A stretch of 61,393 bases of DNA from DAOUBP01 sp034432655 (GCA_034432655.1 DAOUBP010000012.1:1-61393); one strand, 5' to 3'; shown: positions 39,197-48,192, numbered from the stretch's first letter. Translations and numbers: made by a program. Notes: a model not told the origin generated them from the letters alone.

Positions 39197-41917
39197 ATGT
39201 CTGTTGAGACCGCGCTACGTGCCTTACGCCTTGAGTCCCGGTTCATGCGGAACATCGTGCACTGGGAGCACATCCCGCCGCGACCGGCCCGCTACACGCC
39301 GTTCCCGAAAGAGCTGGATGGCTCCCTGAGCACTGCACTGCGCGCGCTTGGGATCGAAGCGCTCTACGCCCATCAGGCGGCCGCCCTGGCCGCCGCCCTG
39401 GCTGGAGAAAATGTGACCGTGGTCACGCCGGCGGCCAGCGGCAAGACCCTCTGCTATAACCTGCCCGTCCTGCAAAAGCTCCTGGCTGATCCACAGGCCC
39501 GCGCACTTTACCTGTATCCCACCAAAGCGTTGGCACAGGATCAGTTGGCGGAATTGCACGCGCTAAGCAGTACTACTCCTCTGCTCTGCGCCACCTACGA
39601 CGGCGATACCCCCAGCGCACAACGGGCGAAGGTCCGGGACGGCGCACGGATCCTCCTCTCCAACCCCGACATGCTGCACGCAGGCATCCTGCCGCAGCAT
39701 CCGCGCTGGGCGAGCTTCTTCGCCCGCCTGGCCGTCGTGGTCATTGACGAGGTGCACGTCTATCGCGGGGTGTTCGGTTCTCACGTGGCCAACGTGTTGC
39801 GTCGGCTGCGACGGATTTGCCGGTTCTACGGCAGCGACCCCCAGTTCCTTCTAACATCGGCAACCGTCGCCAATCCGGCCGAGTTCTCCGAAAATTTGAT
39901 CGAATTGCCGATCACGCTTATCGGCCCGGAGCAGAATGGGGCACCCCAGGGTGAGAAACACATCCTGTTCTACAACCCGCCCATGCTGGATCCCGATCTC
40001 GGCATCCGCAGGAGCAGCAACCAGGAAGCGGTCGAGCTGGCAACGCATTTCCTGAAGCACGAGGTGCAAACCATCATCTTCGCGCGTTCGCGGTTGATGA
40101 CCGAGATAATGCTGGCGGACTTGCGCGCGCGGAACACGGGTTATGAAATTGCATCCACCAATCCCCAATCCCCAATCCCTGGCCCGCCATCCATCCGCGG
40201 GTACCGCAGCGGCTATCTGCCCGAAGAACGGCGCAGCATCGAACGAGGCCTGCGCAGCGGGAGTGTACGTGGCGTAGTGGCCACCAATGCGTTGGAACTG
40301 GGGATTGACATCGGCCAGCTGGAGGCAGCGATCTTGTCCGGCTATCCCGGCACAATCGCGAGCACTCGCCAACAGATGGGACGTGCCGGCCGGCGCACAG
40401 GCCCCTCGGTCAGCGTGTTGATCGCCGGCCCTGAAGCGCTGGACCAGTACATTATCACCCACCCCCACTGGCTGTTGGACCGCAGCCCCGAACACGCGCT
40501 CCTCAACCCCAACAACGAGGTCATCCTGGCCGGACATCTGGCCTGCGCCGCGGCTGAGCTGCCGATCCGGGCAGGGGAAGATTTCGCGCCCTGGGGGGAT
40601 CGGGGCAGCGCGCCAGCCCCTTTCAGGGTTAGCCGGTCGGATGCTCAGGGCGAGAAACCGGCTGAAGCCTCCAGCCCAGACGTGCCGCAGACGCCTCCCC
40701 TTGTGGAACTTCTCGACGACCTGGTCACTGCCGGCCAGCTCCACAGATCGGGCGACCGTTACTACTGGGCCGGTGACGGCAGCCCGGCCAGCAGGCTCAG
40801 CTTACGCAGCACCGGACCGGAGCGGGTCGTCATCCAGACTACGGACAAGAACGGCCGGCCCCAGATCATCGGCGAGATCGAGAGGCCCGGCGTGCTTCTC
40901 CTGCTGTATCAGGGCGCAATCTACCTCCATGAAGGGCAAACTTACCTGGTCGAGCATTTGGACTGGGAGGCCGGGATCGCCCATGTGCGAGAAACAGCAG
41001 CCGACTATTACACGCGGCCGGTCATCAACGAGAAGATCGAAGTGATAAAGCTGCGGGGCCGCTCTGGCCACCCTGAGGGCCACGGCCCCCCGCTTCTGCC
41101 AGCCGGCATTCAGGTCACCTGGGGCGACGTGCGCGTGACGCGCGAGGCGACCGGTTACAAGGTGTTACGCCGCAGCAGCAACGAAGTGCTCGGCTTTGGC
41201 ACCATTGACCTGCCGGCGCAAACGCTGGAAACCCAGGCTTGCCGGCTGGTCTTTACGGCAGAACTGATCGCTCAGTTGCGGGCCGCAGGTCGGTGGTTCT
41301 CTGACCCCAACGACTACGGGCCCAACTGGCCAGCGCAGCGGGACGCAGCCAGAGCCCGCGACGGCTACCGCTGCCAGGGTTGCGGTCAAAGCGAGCTGGC
41401 GGGCCGCCCGCACGACGTACACCACAAAGTGCCGTTCCGTGCCTTCGTGGCGGATCCGGCGCTGCGGCAGGGACTGACGGCCGAGCAGGCCTGGCGCGTG
41501 GCCAACCGCCTGGAAAACCTGGTGACCCTATGCCCGGCCTGTCATCGTCGCGCTGAGGCGGCCGTGCGCATCCGCACCGGGCTGGGGGGTGTTGCTGCGC
41601 TATTGGCCAGCGTGGCGCCGTTATTCCTGATGTGCGACGCGCGCGACCTGGGCGTCGCAACCGATCCCGAGGACACAGCTGCCGGCGCGCCGGCCATCAC
41701 CTTGTATGAAAGGACGCCGGGGGGCGTGGGCTACGCAGAGCAACTGGCGGCTACCATGCCCGAACTGCTGCGAGCAGCATTGGAGACAGTAAAGAGCTGC
41801 CCTTGCGCCACAGGATGCCCGGGCTGCGTCGGCCCGATCCTCGAACACGAATATGCGCTGGATGCCAAAGCACTGGCAAGAGCGCTCCTGGAAAGGGCGA
41901 GCCCTCTGACCGGCTGA
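39197..41917 (+). CDS. MrfA/YprA-type DEAD-box helicase with DUF1998 and an inserted HNH domain
   Basis: The 906-residue product has helicase motifs (VTPAASGKTLCYN, YPTKALAQDQ, VIDEVHVYRG, LLTSATVANP, NALELGIDIGQL, QQMGRAGRR) and a C-terminal DUF1998 region with the four-Cys cluster CPCATGCPGC. These are as in MrfA, a 3'-5' helicase for mitomycin-type lesion repair. Unusually, an HNH nuclease motif set (CQGCGQSEL ... HDVHHKVPFRAF ... LENLVTLCPACHRRAE) sits before DUF1998. The insert R2 (GSAPAPFRVSRSDAQGEKPA) and a CCAATCC triplet are also in frame. A longer frame from 39113 exists, but the ATG at 39197 is chosen by the -10 position. Confidence 0.87.
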   Translation: MSVETALRALRLESRFMRNIVHWEHIPPRPARYTPFPKELDGSLSTALRALGIEALYAHQAAALAAALAGENVTVVTPAASGKTLCYNLPVLQKLLADPQARALYLYPTKALAQDQLAELHALSSTTPLLCATYDGDTPSAQRAKVRDGARILLSNPDMLHAGILPQHPRWASFFARLAVVVIDEVHVYRGVFGSHVANVLRRLRRICRFYGSDPQFLLTSATVANPAEFSENLIELPITLIGPEQNGAPQGEKHILFYNPPMLDPDLGIRRSSNQEAVELATHFLKHEVQTIIFARSRLMTEIMLADLRARNTGYEIASTNPQSPIPGPPSIRGYRSGYLPEERRSIERGLRSGSVRGVVATNALELGIDIGQLEAAILSGYPGTIASTRQQMGRAGRRTGPSVSVLIAGPEALDQYIITHPHWLLDRSPEHALLNPNNEVILAGHLACAAAELPIRAGEDFAPWGDRGSAPAPFRVSRSDAQGEKPAEASSPDVPQTPPLVELLDDLVTAGQLHRSGDRYYWAGDGSPASRLSLRSTGPERVVIQTTDKNGRPQIIGEIERPGVLLLLYQGAIYLHEGQTYLVEHLDWEAGIAHVRETAADYYTRPVINEKIEVIKLRGRSGHPEGHGPPLLPAGIQVTWGDVRVTREATGYKVLRRSSNEVLGFGTIDLPAQTLETQACRLVFTAELIAQLRAAGRWFSDPNDYGPNWPAQRDAARARDGYRCQGCGQSELAGRPHDVHHKVPFRAFVADPALRQGLTAEQAWRVANRLENLVTLCPACHRRAEAAVRIRTGLGGVAALLASVAPLFLMCDARDLGVATDPEDTAAGAPAITLYERTPGGVGYAEQLAATMPELLRAALETVKSCPCATGCPGCVGPILEHEYALDAKALARALLERASPLTG
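40158..40178. repeat. Heptamer tandem array (CCAATCC)3 in the helicase gene
   Basis: Three perfect tandem CCAATCC units code for STNPQSPIPG in the helicase. CCCCAAT-type heptamers are known as short tandem repeats in cyanobacteria; here they are within a gene. Confidence 0.85.
40610..40671 (+). repeat. Palindromic element R2, inserted in frame in the helicase gene
   Basis: A 62-bp unit starting GCGCCAGCCCC and ending AACCGGCTGAAGCCTC, with 9-bp arms TTAGCCGGT (40629-40637) and ACCGGCTGA (40657-40665, one change). It is the same element as R1 in queG but read in a different codon phase, giving a hydrophilic linker in both proteins. Confidence 0.8.
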
Positions 41918-41923
41918 GTTCAT

Positions 41924-41952
41924 TTGCTCTGCTGTCGCCGCTGTGCTAGAAT
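41924..41952 (+). promoter_or_regulatory. Promoter of the putative ceramide operon
   Basis: TTGCTC (41924-41929), 17 bp and TAGAAT (41947-41952), about 70 nt before the SDR start. Confidence 0.55.
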
Positions 41953-42026
41953 GCTCCCATCTTTCATCCACCGCACAGGCTGTGTTTTTTCGCTGTTCTG
42001 CGCGGATGCTCTCATAGTTTGTCTCG

Positions 42027-42845
42027 ATGGACTTCAAGAACCGACATGTCTTGATCACCGGCGGTTCCAGCGGCATCGGCCTGGCTACAGCCAGACTCCT
42101 GGCTGAGCGCGGAGCCCATCTCTGGCTGGTGGCGCGTAACCCGGCGCGCCTGGAGGAAGCACGAGAGCAGGTGAAAGCGCGCTGTGCGGGGGCCGAGCAG
42201 CACGTAGAAGCTATTGCCGCAGACGTGGCAGACCCCACTGAAGCGACGCGCGTTTTGGCTCACGTTTCCCGGCACGCCGGAACACCCGATATCCTCATCA
42301 ACTCCGCAGGCGTAGCCCACCCCGGCTATTTTCAAGAACTTGATCTGGCCGTTTTCCGGGAAGCCATGGAGATCAACTATTTCGGCACCCTACACATGAT
42401 CAAAGCTGCTGTGCCGGGAATGATCGCACGACGCTCCGGTTACATTGTGAACATCTGTTCTCTAGCCGGCATACTGGGCGTCTTCGGTTATTCGGCCTAT
42501 GGGCCCTCTAAGTACGCCGTACGGGGACTTTCCGATGTCTTACGGGCCGAGCTGCGTCCCCACGGCATTCACGTTTCAATTGTCTATCCGCCGGACACCG
42601 ATACCCCTCAACTTAGCTACGAAAACCAGTTCAAACCCCCGGAAACACGCGCGCTGAGCGGAGGCATCGTGCTCTCCCCAGAGGTTGTGGCGCGTAGCAT
42701 CCTGGACGGCATCGCCCGTCGGCGGTATGCCATCACACCCGGCCTCGAAGCCAGCTTGCTGTATCGGCTGATAGGCCTGCTTGGAGATCTCCAATACCCG
42801 ATCATGGACAGGCTGATTGCCCGGGCTCAACGCACAAAACGTTGA
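42027..42845 (+). CDS. 3-ketodihydrosphingosine reductase-like SDR
   Basis: The 272-residue classical SDR has the NAD(P) loop TGGSSGIGLATARLLAERG, INSAGVAHPGYFQEL, the catalytic Ser/Tyr/Lys set (ICSLAGILG, SAYGPSKYAV) and IVYPPDTDTPQLSYEN. This last motif is characteristic of 3-ketodihydrosphingosine reductases (KDSR). It would reduce 3-ketosphinganine, the product of the serine palmitoyltransferase three genes downstream. No Shine-Dalgarno site is seen. Alternative: a generic SDR with another substrate. Confidence 0.8.
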   Translation: MDFKNRHVLITGGSSGIGLATARLLAERGAHLWLVARNPARLEEAREQVKARCAGAEQHVEAIAADVADPTEATRVLAHVSRHAGTPDILINSAGVAHPGYFQELDLAVFREAMEINYFGTLHMIKAAVPGMIARRSGYIVNICSLAGILGVFGYSAYGPSKYAVRGLSDVLRAELRPHGIHVSIVYPPDTDTPQLSYENQFKPPETRALSGGIVLSPEVVARSILDGIARRRYAITPGLEASLLYRLIGLLGDLQYPIMDRLIARAQRTKR

Positions 42846-42901
42846 GAGGCCGGGGCGATCACAGGACGCTATCAACAGCTTGTTATCTGGATGATAAGAC
42901 C

Positions 42902-44032
42902 ATGAACATCAGTATCGAGCCGGTCACCGACAAAAAGAGCCTGCTGGCCTTCATCAAATTCCCTTTCAAGCTTTATCGGGATGACCCGTATTGGGTGCCG
43001 CCCTTCATCGAGGAACGCCGTGATTTCTTCGACCCAAAGAAGAACCCGTTCTTCCAACACGCGCGCTACCAGCTGTTCCTGGCCCGTCGTGCTGACGAGG
43101 TCATCGGCACCATAGGCGCAGTGGTCAATGACAACCACAACGCGTTCCACGGCGAACGGAGTGGCGCTTTCGGTTTCTTCGAGTGCATTAACGATCAAGC
43201 CGCAGCCGATGCGCTGCTGGGCGCGGCTGAAGACTGGGTGCGGGGCCAGGGCATGACGCTGATCCGCGGCCCGCTCAACTTCTCCACCAACGATGAGGTC
43301 GGCACCCTGATCGAAGGCTTCGAAGATCCGCCGGTGGTGATGATGACCTACAACCAGCGCTACGTCCCGGGGCTCATCGAGGCCCACGGCTACGTCAAGG
43401 CGATGGATGTCTATGCATGGGACTTCGATCTCCCGAACGATCTACCGCGCGCGCCGGAAAAAGTGTTCCGGGTTGCCGAGAAGGCGCTCCAAAGACAGGG
43501 GCTGCGCGTGCGCAAAGTCAACATGCAAGACTTCAATAACGAGCTGAGCAGAATCAAGGCTGTTTACAACCAGGCCTGGCAACGCAACTGGGGCTTCGTG
43601 CCTATGACCGATGCCGAGATTGACCATCTAGCGGCCGCGCTGAAACCGTTTGTGGACCCCAACCTGATCTTCATCGCCGAGACAGCAGACGGCCAGCCGG
43701 CCGGTGTGTCGCTCTGTATCCCTGATCTGAACCAGCCCTTGAAGCGAGCCGGGGGCGGTCGTATGTGGCCTTTCGGGCTGCCCAAATTCCTCTGGTATCG
43801 CCGCAAGATCAACCGGGTGCGCTTGCTGATCATGGGCATGGTCGAAGAGTACCGTGGCCGCGGTGCAGATGCCATCTTTTACCTGGAAACAGCGAAGGAA
43901 GCCCTGAAGCGCGGCTATACCCACATCGAGGCCTCATGGATCCTGGAAAATAACACCATGATGAATCAGATCATCGAGCGCCTCGGCGGCCGGAAGTATA
44001 AGACGTATCGGATTTATGAAAAGACGCTTTGA
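42902..44032 (+). CDS. GNAT-fold acyltransferase, bacterial ceramide synthase-like
   Basis: The 376-residue product belongs to a widespread bacterial family with DDPYWVPPFIEERRDFFDPK, KNPFFQHARYQLFLARR, GFFECINDQAAADALL and GPLNFSTNDEVGTLIEGF, and a C-terminal GNAT-like part (IMGMVEEYRGRGADAIFYLE ... EASWILENNTMMNQIIERLG). Its position between an SDR, a CerR-like epimerase and SPT supports an N-acyltransferase forming (dihydro)ceramide. The assignment rests on context and pattern. Start at 42902; upstream spacing to the ribosome-binding site is loose. Confidence 0.72.
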   Translation: MNISIEPVTDKKSLLAFIKFPFKLYRDDPYWVPPFIEERRDFFDPKKNPFFQHARYQLFLARRADEVIGTIGAVVNDNHNAFHGERSGAFGFFECINDQAAADALLGAAEDWVRGQGMTLIRGPLNFSTNDEVGTLIEGFEDPPVVMMTYNQRYVPGLIEAHGYVKAMDVYAWDFDLPNDLPRAPEKVFRVAEKALQRQGLRVRKVNMQDFNNELSRIKAVYNQAWQRNWGFVPMTDAEIDHLAAALKPFVDPNLIFIAETADGQPAGVSLCIPDLNQPLKRAGGGRMWPFGLPKFLWYRRKINRVRLLIMGMVEEYRGRGADAIFYLETAKEALKRGYTHIEASWILENNTMMNQIIERLGGRKYKTYRIYEKTL

Positions 44033-44070
44033 GGGAGCCGAAGGAACAGGAAAACCAGGGAACTGAGCGG

Positions 44071-45054
44071 ATGAGAGTCCTTGTTACCGGCGCAACAGGT
44101 TTCATCGGGTCGCAGTTGACGGCCGAACTGGTGCGCCGCGGCTATCAGGTGCGCGTGCTCCGGCGGCCCACCTCCAAAACTTTGATGCTAGACGGCCTGC
44201 CGGTTGAGCACGTCTATGGGGATATTTTGCAGCCGGACGCTGTGGCGCGGGCGGTCGCGGGCTGCGATTGGGTCTTCCATGTGGCGGCCCTGGCCTCTTA
44301 CTGGCGCGTGCCCCGGGAGCAGGTCTATGCCGTCAACGTGCAGGGCACCCGGGTGGTGATGGATGCCTGCCTGCGGGAAGGCGTGCGGCGTGTGGTGTAT
44401 ACCTCATCGGTGGCAGCCATCGGCATCCCGCGCAACGGTCAACCCGCCGACGAAACGAACCCGTTCGATGCGCTCAGCGCCAGCTTCGCGTACGCCGACA
44501 GCAAGCACCGCGCCGAGGAGGTGGTGCAGGGCGCTGTGGCGGCCGGGCTGGATGCTGTGATCGTCAACCCGGCGGCCGTGATCGGCCCGGGCGACCACAA
44601 CCTGATCACCGGCAGCATCATCGTCGAATATGCCCGCCGGCCGTTGCCGTTCGTCACCCCGGGCGGGCTGTGCGTGGCCGACGTCCAGGCGGTGGTCGAA
44701 GGGCACATCCTCGCTGCGCAGTACGGCCGGGCCGGCCACCGCTATATCCTGGGCGGCGAAAACCTGTCCCACCAGGAGATCGCGCGCATCGTGACCGAGG
44801 TGGCCGGCCGACGGCCTCCACGTTGGACCCTGCCGCCCTGGATCTTGTTGCCGACCGCCCTGGCCGTCGAAGCAGTCAATCGCGTCTTGCCGCTGCCGCC
44901 CGTTGTCAGCGGCGAACAGATCCGCCTGGCCGCGTTCAACGCTTTCTACGATTCCAGCAAAGCCGTGCGCGAGCTGGGCTATCCGCTGTTGCCGTTCCAA
45001 CCCGCCGTGCAAAAAGCTTACATCTGGTATCGGCAACATGGTTATCTAGACTGA
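44071..45054 (+). CDS. NAD-dependent epimerase/dehydratase, CerR-like
   Basis: The 327-residue extended SDR has VLVTGATGFIGSQLTAELVRRG, DWVFHVAALASYWRV, VYTSSVAAIG, SFAYADSKHRAEEVV and INPAAVIGPGDHN. Extended SDRs of this kind include CerR, the ceramide reductase of Caulobacter, which works in the same pathway as SPT and ceramide synthase. The frame also opens at a TTG overlapping the previous stop (44029), but the ATG at 44071 starts at the conserved first strand. Substrate assignment is inferred from the neighbours. Confidence 0.75.
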   Translation: MRVLVTGATGFIGSQLTAELVRRGYQVRVLRRPTSKTLMLDGLPVEHVYGDILQPDAVARAVAGCDWVFHVAALASYWRVPREQVYAVNVQGTRVVMDACLREGVRRVVYTSSVAAIGIPRNGQPADETNPFDALSASFAYADSKHRAEEVVQGAVAAGLDAVIVNPAAVIGPGDHNLITGSIIVEYARRPLPFVTPGGLCVADVQAVVEGHILAAQYGRAGHRYILGGENLSHQEIARIVTEVAGRRPPRWTLPPWILLPTALAVEAVNRVLPLPPVVSGEQIRLAAFNAFYDSSKAVRELGYPLLPFQPAVQKAYIWYRQHGYLD

Positions 45055-45072
45055 ATCAGGAGGACAAATTTC

Positions 45073-46251
45073 GTGGACATTTTTGACAAGTGCTATGCTT
45101 TCACTGAAGCCAAGGAGGCTATCGCTGCTGGGATCTATCCCTATTTTATCCCGCTGACCGAAAACGAAGGCACCGAGGCGGTCTTTCGCGGCCACCGGCT
45201 GATCATGTGCGGGTCTAACAACTACCTGGGCCTGACCACCGATCCCCGGGTGCGCCAGGCCGCCATTGACGCCATCCACCGTTACGGGACCAGCTGTACC
45301 GGTTCGCGTTTTCTGAACGGCACGTTGGAGCTGCACGAACAGCTTGAACACGAACTGGCAGAGTACGTCGGCAAAGAAGCCGCGTTAGTCTTCTCTACCG
45401 GCATGCAGACCAATCTCGGCACCATCAGTGCCCTGGTCAGTCGCGGGGACTTCGTGATCCTGGACAAAGAAGATCACGCCAGCCTGGTGGATGGCGCCAA
45501 ACTGAGCTTCGGGGAGACCAAACGCTTTGCCCATCAGGACATGACGGAGCTCGAGCGTATCCTTTCCCGCCTTCCGGCGAACAAAGGGAAGCTGGTGGTG
45601 GTAGACGGGCTGTATAGCATGGAAGGGGACATCGCGCCGCTGCCCGAACTGGTGCCTTTGTGTCAGAAGTACGGAGCGCGGTTGATGGTGGATGATGCGC
45701 ACGCCCTGGGGGTTTTGGGCGGTGGCCGCGGCACCGCAGCGCACTTCGGCATGACCGATCAGGTGGACTTGATCATGTCCACCTTCAGCAAATCGTTTGC
45801 CTCTCTGGGCGGCTTCATCGCCGGCGACGAACCGGTGATCCACTACATTAAGCACCATGCCCGCGCGCTCATCTTCAGCGCCAGCATTCCACCCGCCAAT
45901 GCCGCAGCGGCACTGGCAGCCTTGAAGATCATGCGCGAGGAGCCGGAACGCATCCAGCACCTGGCGGCTATCGCCGACTATATGCGTAAGGGGTTCCGCG
46001 AACTGGGCTTCAATATCGGCAACTCAACCACCCCGATCATCCCCGTCATCATCGGCGAGCGGATGTTGACCATCTATGTGTGGAAGCGGCTGTTCGACGA
46101 AGGTGTGTTCGTGAACCCGGTGCTATCGCCGGGCGTGCAACCGGGCCGGGAGCTGCTGCGGACCAGCTACATGGCCACTCACACTTTTGAGCAGATGGAC
46201 CGCGTCCTCGGGATCTTCGAAAAAGTGGGTAAGGAGCTGGGCCTCATCTGA
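45073..46251 (+). CDS. Serine palmitoyltransferase (alpha-oxoamine synthase)
   Basis: The 392-residue PLP enzyme of the AONS family has CGSNNYLGLTTDPRV, GSRFLNGTLELHEQLE, FSTGMQTNLGTISALV, DHASLVDGAKLSF, MVDDAHALGVLGGGRG and the PLP Lys240 in STFSKSFASLGGF. The overall pattern is closer to SPT than to KBL or BioF, and the flanking SDR, acyltransferase and CerR-like genes support sphingoid-base synthesis from serine and an acyl-CoA/ACP. The start is the GTG at 45073 after CAGGAGG. Confidence 0.85.
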   Translation: MDIFDKCYAFTEAKEAIAAGIYPYFIPLTENEGTEAVFRGHRLIMCGSNNYLGLTTDPRVRQAAIDAIHRYGTSCTGSRFLNGTLELHEQLEHELAEYVGKEAALVFSTGMQTNLGTISALVSRGDFVILDKEDHASLVDGAKLSFGETKRFAHQDMTELERILSRLPANKGKLVVVDGLYSMEGDIAPLPELVPLCQKYGARLMVDDAHALGVLGGGRGTAAHFGMTDQVDLIMSTFSKSFASLGGFIAGDEPVIHYIKHHARALIFSASIPPANAAAALAALKIMREEPERIQHLAAIADYMRKGFRELGFNIGNSTTPIIPVIIGERMLTIYVWKRLFDEGVFVNPVLSPGVQPGRELLRTSYMATHTFEQMDRVLGIFEKVGKELGLI

Positions 46252-46281
46252 GCGCGGTAGTTCACCGCAAAGGAGCTGCAC

Positions 46282-48156
46282 ATGAACTCCTACGAGCTGA
46301 TCCCGAACGGCGTGCCGCTTTCCGCCGTCCCAGGCCTGAACCAGGCACAAATCAAAATCCTGAAGGACACCTGGATCCTGACAGCCCAGGAGTTGGTGGC
46401 ACTCCACGCCGCAAACGATCCCACACGGGAACGGTTGGCCACAGCGTTGGGGCTGACACCCGCGGCGCTGGCCCAGCTCGTAGCCGACGCCGAGGCGCTC
46501 ATCCCGCCGGTGCGCGATCTCCATGAACTGGAAATGGCAGAGGCGGCCGCCCAGGCACAATATGGCCTGGGCGCGCTGCTGGATGAGCCGGGCCTGCCGG
46601 ACATGGAGACATTGCCGCCTTACGAAACGGAAAGCCGGGCTGTGCTGCCGGACAGTGTCAGCCTGCTAGACCAGCTGCCACCCGTGCGCAACCAGGGGGG
46701 CCGGGGCACCTGCGTAGCCCATGCGGTGCTGGCCGTGCGCGAGCAGCTGGAAATCGCGGCCCATAGCCCGGCCGATCTTGACCTGTCGGAGCAGTACGTC
46801 TACTGGTGGTGCAAGGCTCACGACGGCATCCCGGCCGTCTCCGGCACCTATGTTTCAGTAGGGATGCGCTGCCTGTCCGAAACCGGCGCGCCGCTGGAAG
46901 CGACCTGGCCCTACGTTGCCAGCGAAAAGGAGGACCAGGGCCAGGGGCCGCCGCCGGAAGCCGCAGCGCAAGGCGATCCCGGTTTCCGCGTTCTCCGTGT
47001 CCAGCAATTCAACCGGACCGACATTGACGGCATCAAAGCCTGCCTGTACGAAGGCCGCAGCGTCGCCTTTTCGGTGCCCGTGTTCGACAGCTGGTACGCC
47101 TCGTCGGCTACCGCCCGCTGGGGCAAGATCACCCTGCCGTTGCCCGGTGAGCCCCAGAACGGCGGCCATGCCATGACGCTGGTCGGGTATCAGGACGATG
47201 CGGACGCGCCCGGGGGCGGTTACTTCCTGGTGCGCAATTCGTGGCAGCCGTGGTCATGGGATGGGGTCTGGCGGCCAGGCTACGGCTACATCCCCTATGC
47301 TTACATCAAACAATTCGCTTCGGCCGTGTACAGCGCCACCCGCATCACCGGTGCCCAGGTCTATCTGCGCGATGCCGACGAGCGTACCGCCCTGCACAGC
47401 GCAACCCTCACCTGGGACAGCCCGGATATCTGGTTGCGCCAGGAGGCCGACGGCCGCACACAGCACCAACCCCCGCAGCCCGGCAAGCCCAACGCGATCT
47501 ACGTGCGCTGCCACAACCAGGGGCCTGCTTACGCATACGGTGTCCGCGTGGAGCTCTTCGTTGCACCGGCGGCGCCTTATGTCCGGCCCGCTGCCTGGCA
47601 ACGGGTCGGCTACCTCTCGGCGCGCTGGCTGGCACCCGGGGCGACCGTGCTGGGCCCTCTGACGTGGACCCCTCCCCCGGACGGGCCACATAGCTACAGC
47701 CTGCTGGCCCGGATATCCTCTGCGGAACAGCGCGCCGGAGAAGTGTTCGACCCGTCCATCAGCTCGCTGGTGGCACAGCGCAATGTCTGGCTGGCCCTCG
47801 GCCGGCCGGGCGAAAGCCTGGAGTTGGATTTTCCGTTGGCAGGGGCCGCCCACCGCCCGGGCGCGCTGTCATTTCAGATCCAGCGTGGCAATCTGCCGGC
47901 CGGAGCAGAGGTGTCGGCCGTGCGCGTCGCGCTGGAGGTGCCCGAACCGGGGACGGGGACCCGGGGGGTCGAGGAAGATGTGCTCACCGGCGCGCTCACC
48001 GGCGCTTTGCTGGCCACAGGGCCGGCCCGCCGCGCCAGTCTGACCGTGACCCTGCCGGCCGACGCGGCCCCCGACGCCCTATATACATTCTTCGTCGAGC
48101 AAAGACAAGGAGCCGAGGCGGTCGGCCGGCTGACCGCGCATGTGCGCGTGGTGTGA
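46282..48156 (+). CDS. Papain-family (C1) cysteine protease with N-terminal helix-hairpin-helix-like region
   Basis: The 624-residue product starts with a helical HhH-like segment (AVPGLNQAQIKILKDTWILTAQELVAL, residues 15-41). A C1 peptidase domain follows with Gln138 and nucleophile Cys144 (VRNQGGRGTCVAHAV), His296 (NGGHAMTLVGY) and Asn319 (FLVRNSWQ). The C-terminal ~270 residues are beta-rich and of unknown fold. There is no signal peptide, so it is probably cytoplasmic. It begins 30 nt after the SPT gene with AAAGGAG, and may be co-transcribed with the ceramide operon. Confidence 0.85.
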   Translation: MNSYELIPNGVPLSAVPGLNQAQIKILKDTWILTAQELVALHAANDPTRERLATALGLTPAALAQLVADAEALIPPVRDLHELEMAEAAAQAQYGLGALLDEPGLPDMETLPPYETESRAVLPDSVSLLDQLPPVRNQGGRGTCVAHAVLAVREQLEIAAHSPADLDLSEQYVYWWCKAHDGIPAVSGTYVSVGMRCLSETGAPLEATWPYVASEKEDQGQGPPPEAAAQGDPGFRVLRVQQFNRTDIDGIKACLYEGRSVAFSVPVFDSWYASSATARWGKITLPLPGEPQNGGHAMTLVGYQDDADAPGGGYFLVRNSWQPWSWDGVWRPGYGYIPYAYIKQFASAVYSATRITGAQVYLRDADERTALHSATLTWDSPDIWLRQEADGRTQHQPPQPGKPNAIYVRCHNQGPAYAYGVRVELFVAPAAPYVRPAAWQRVGYLSARWLAPGATVLGPLTWTPPPDGPHSYSLLARISSAEQRAGEVFDPSISSLVAQRNVWLALGRPGESLELDFPLAGAAHRPGALSFQIQRGNLPAGAEVSAVRVALEVPEPGTGTRGVEEDVLTGALTGALLATGPARRASLTVTLPADAAPDALYTFFVEQRQGAEAVGRLTAHVRVV

Positions 48157-48192
48157 CCGCACCCCTTGCAGCTTGCACGCAACCCACGACTA

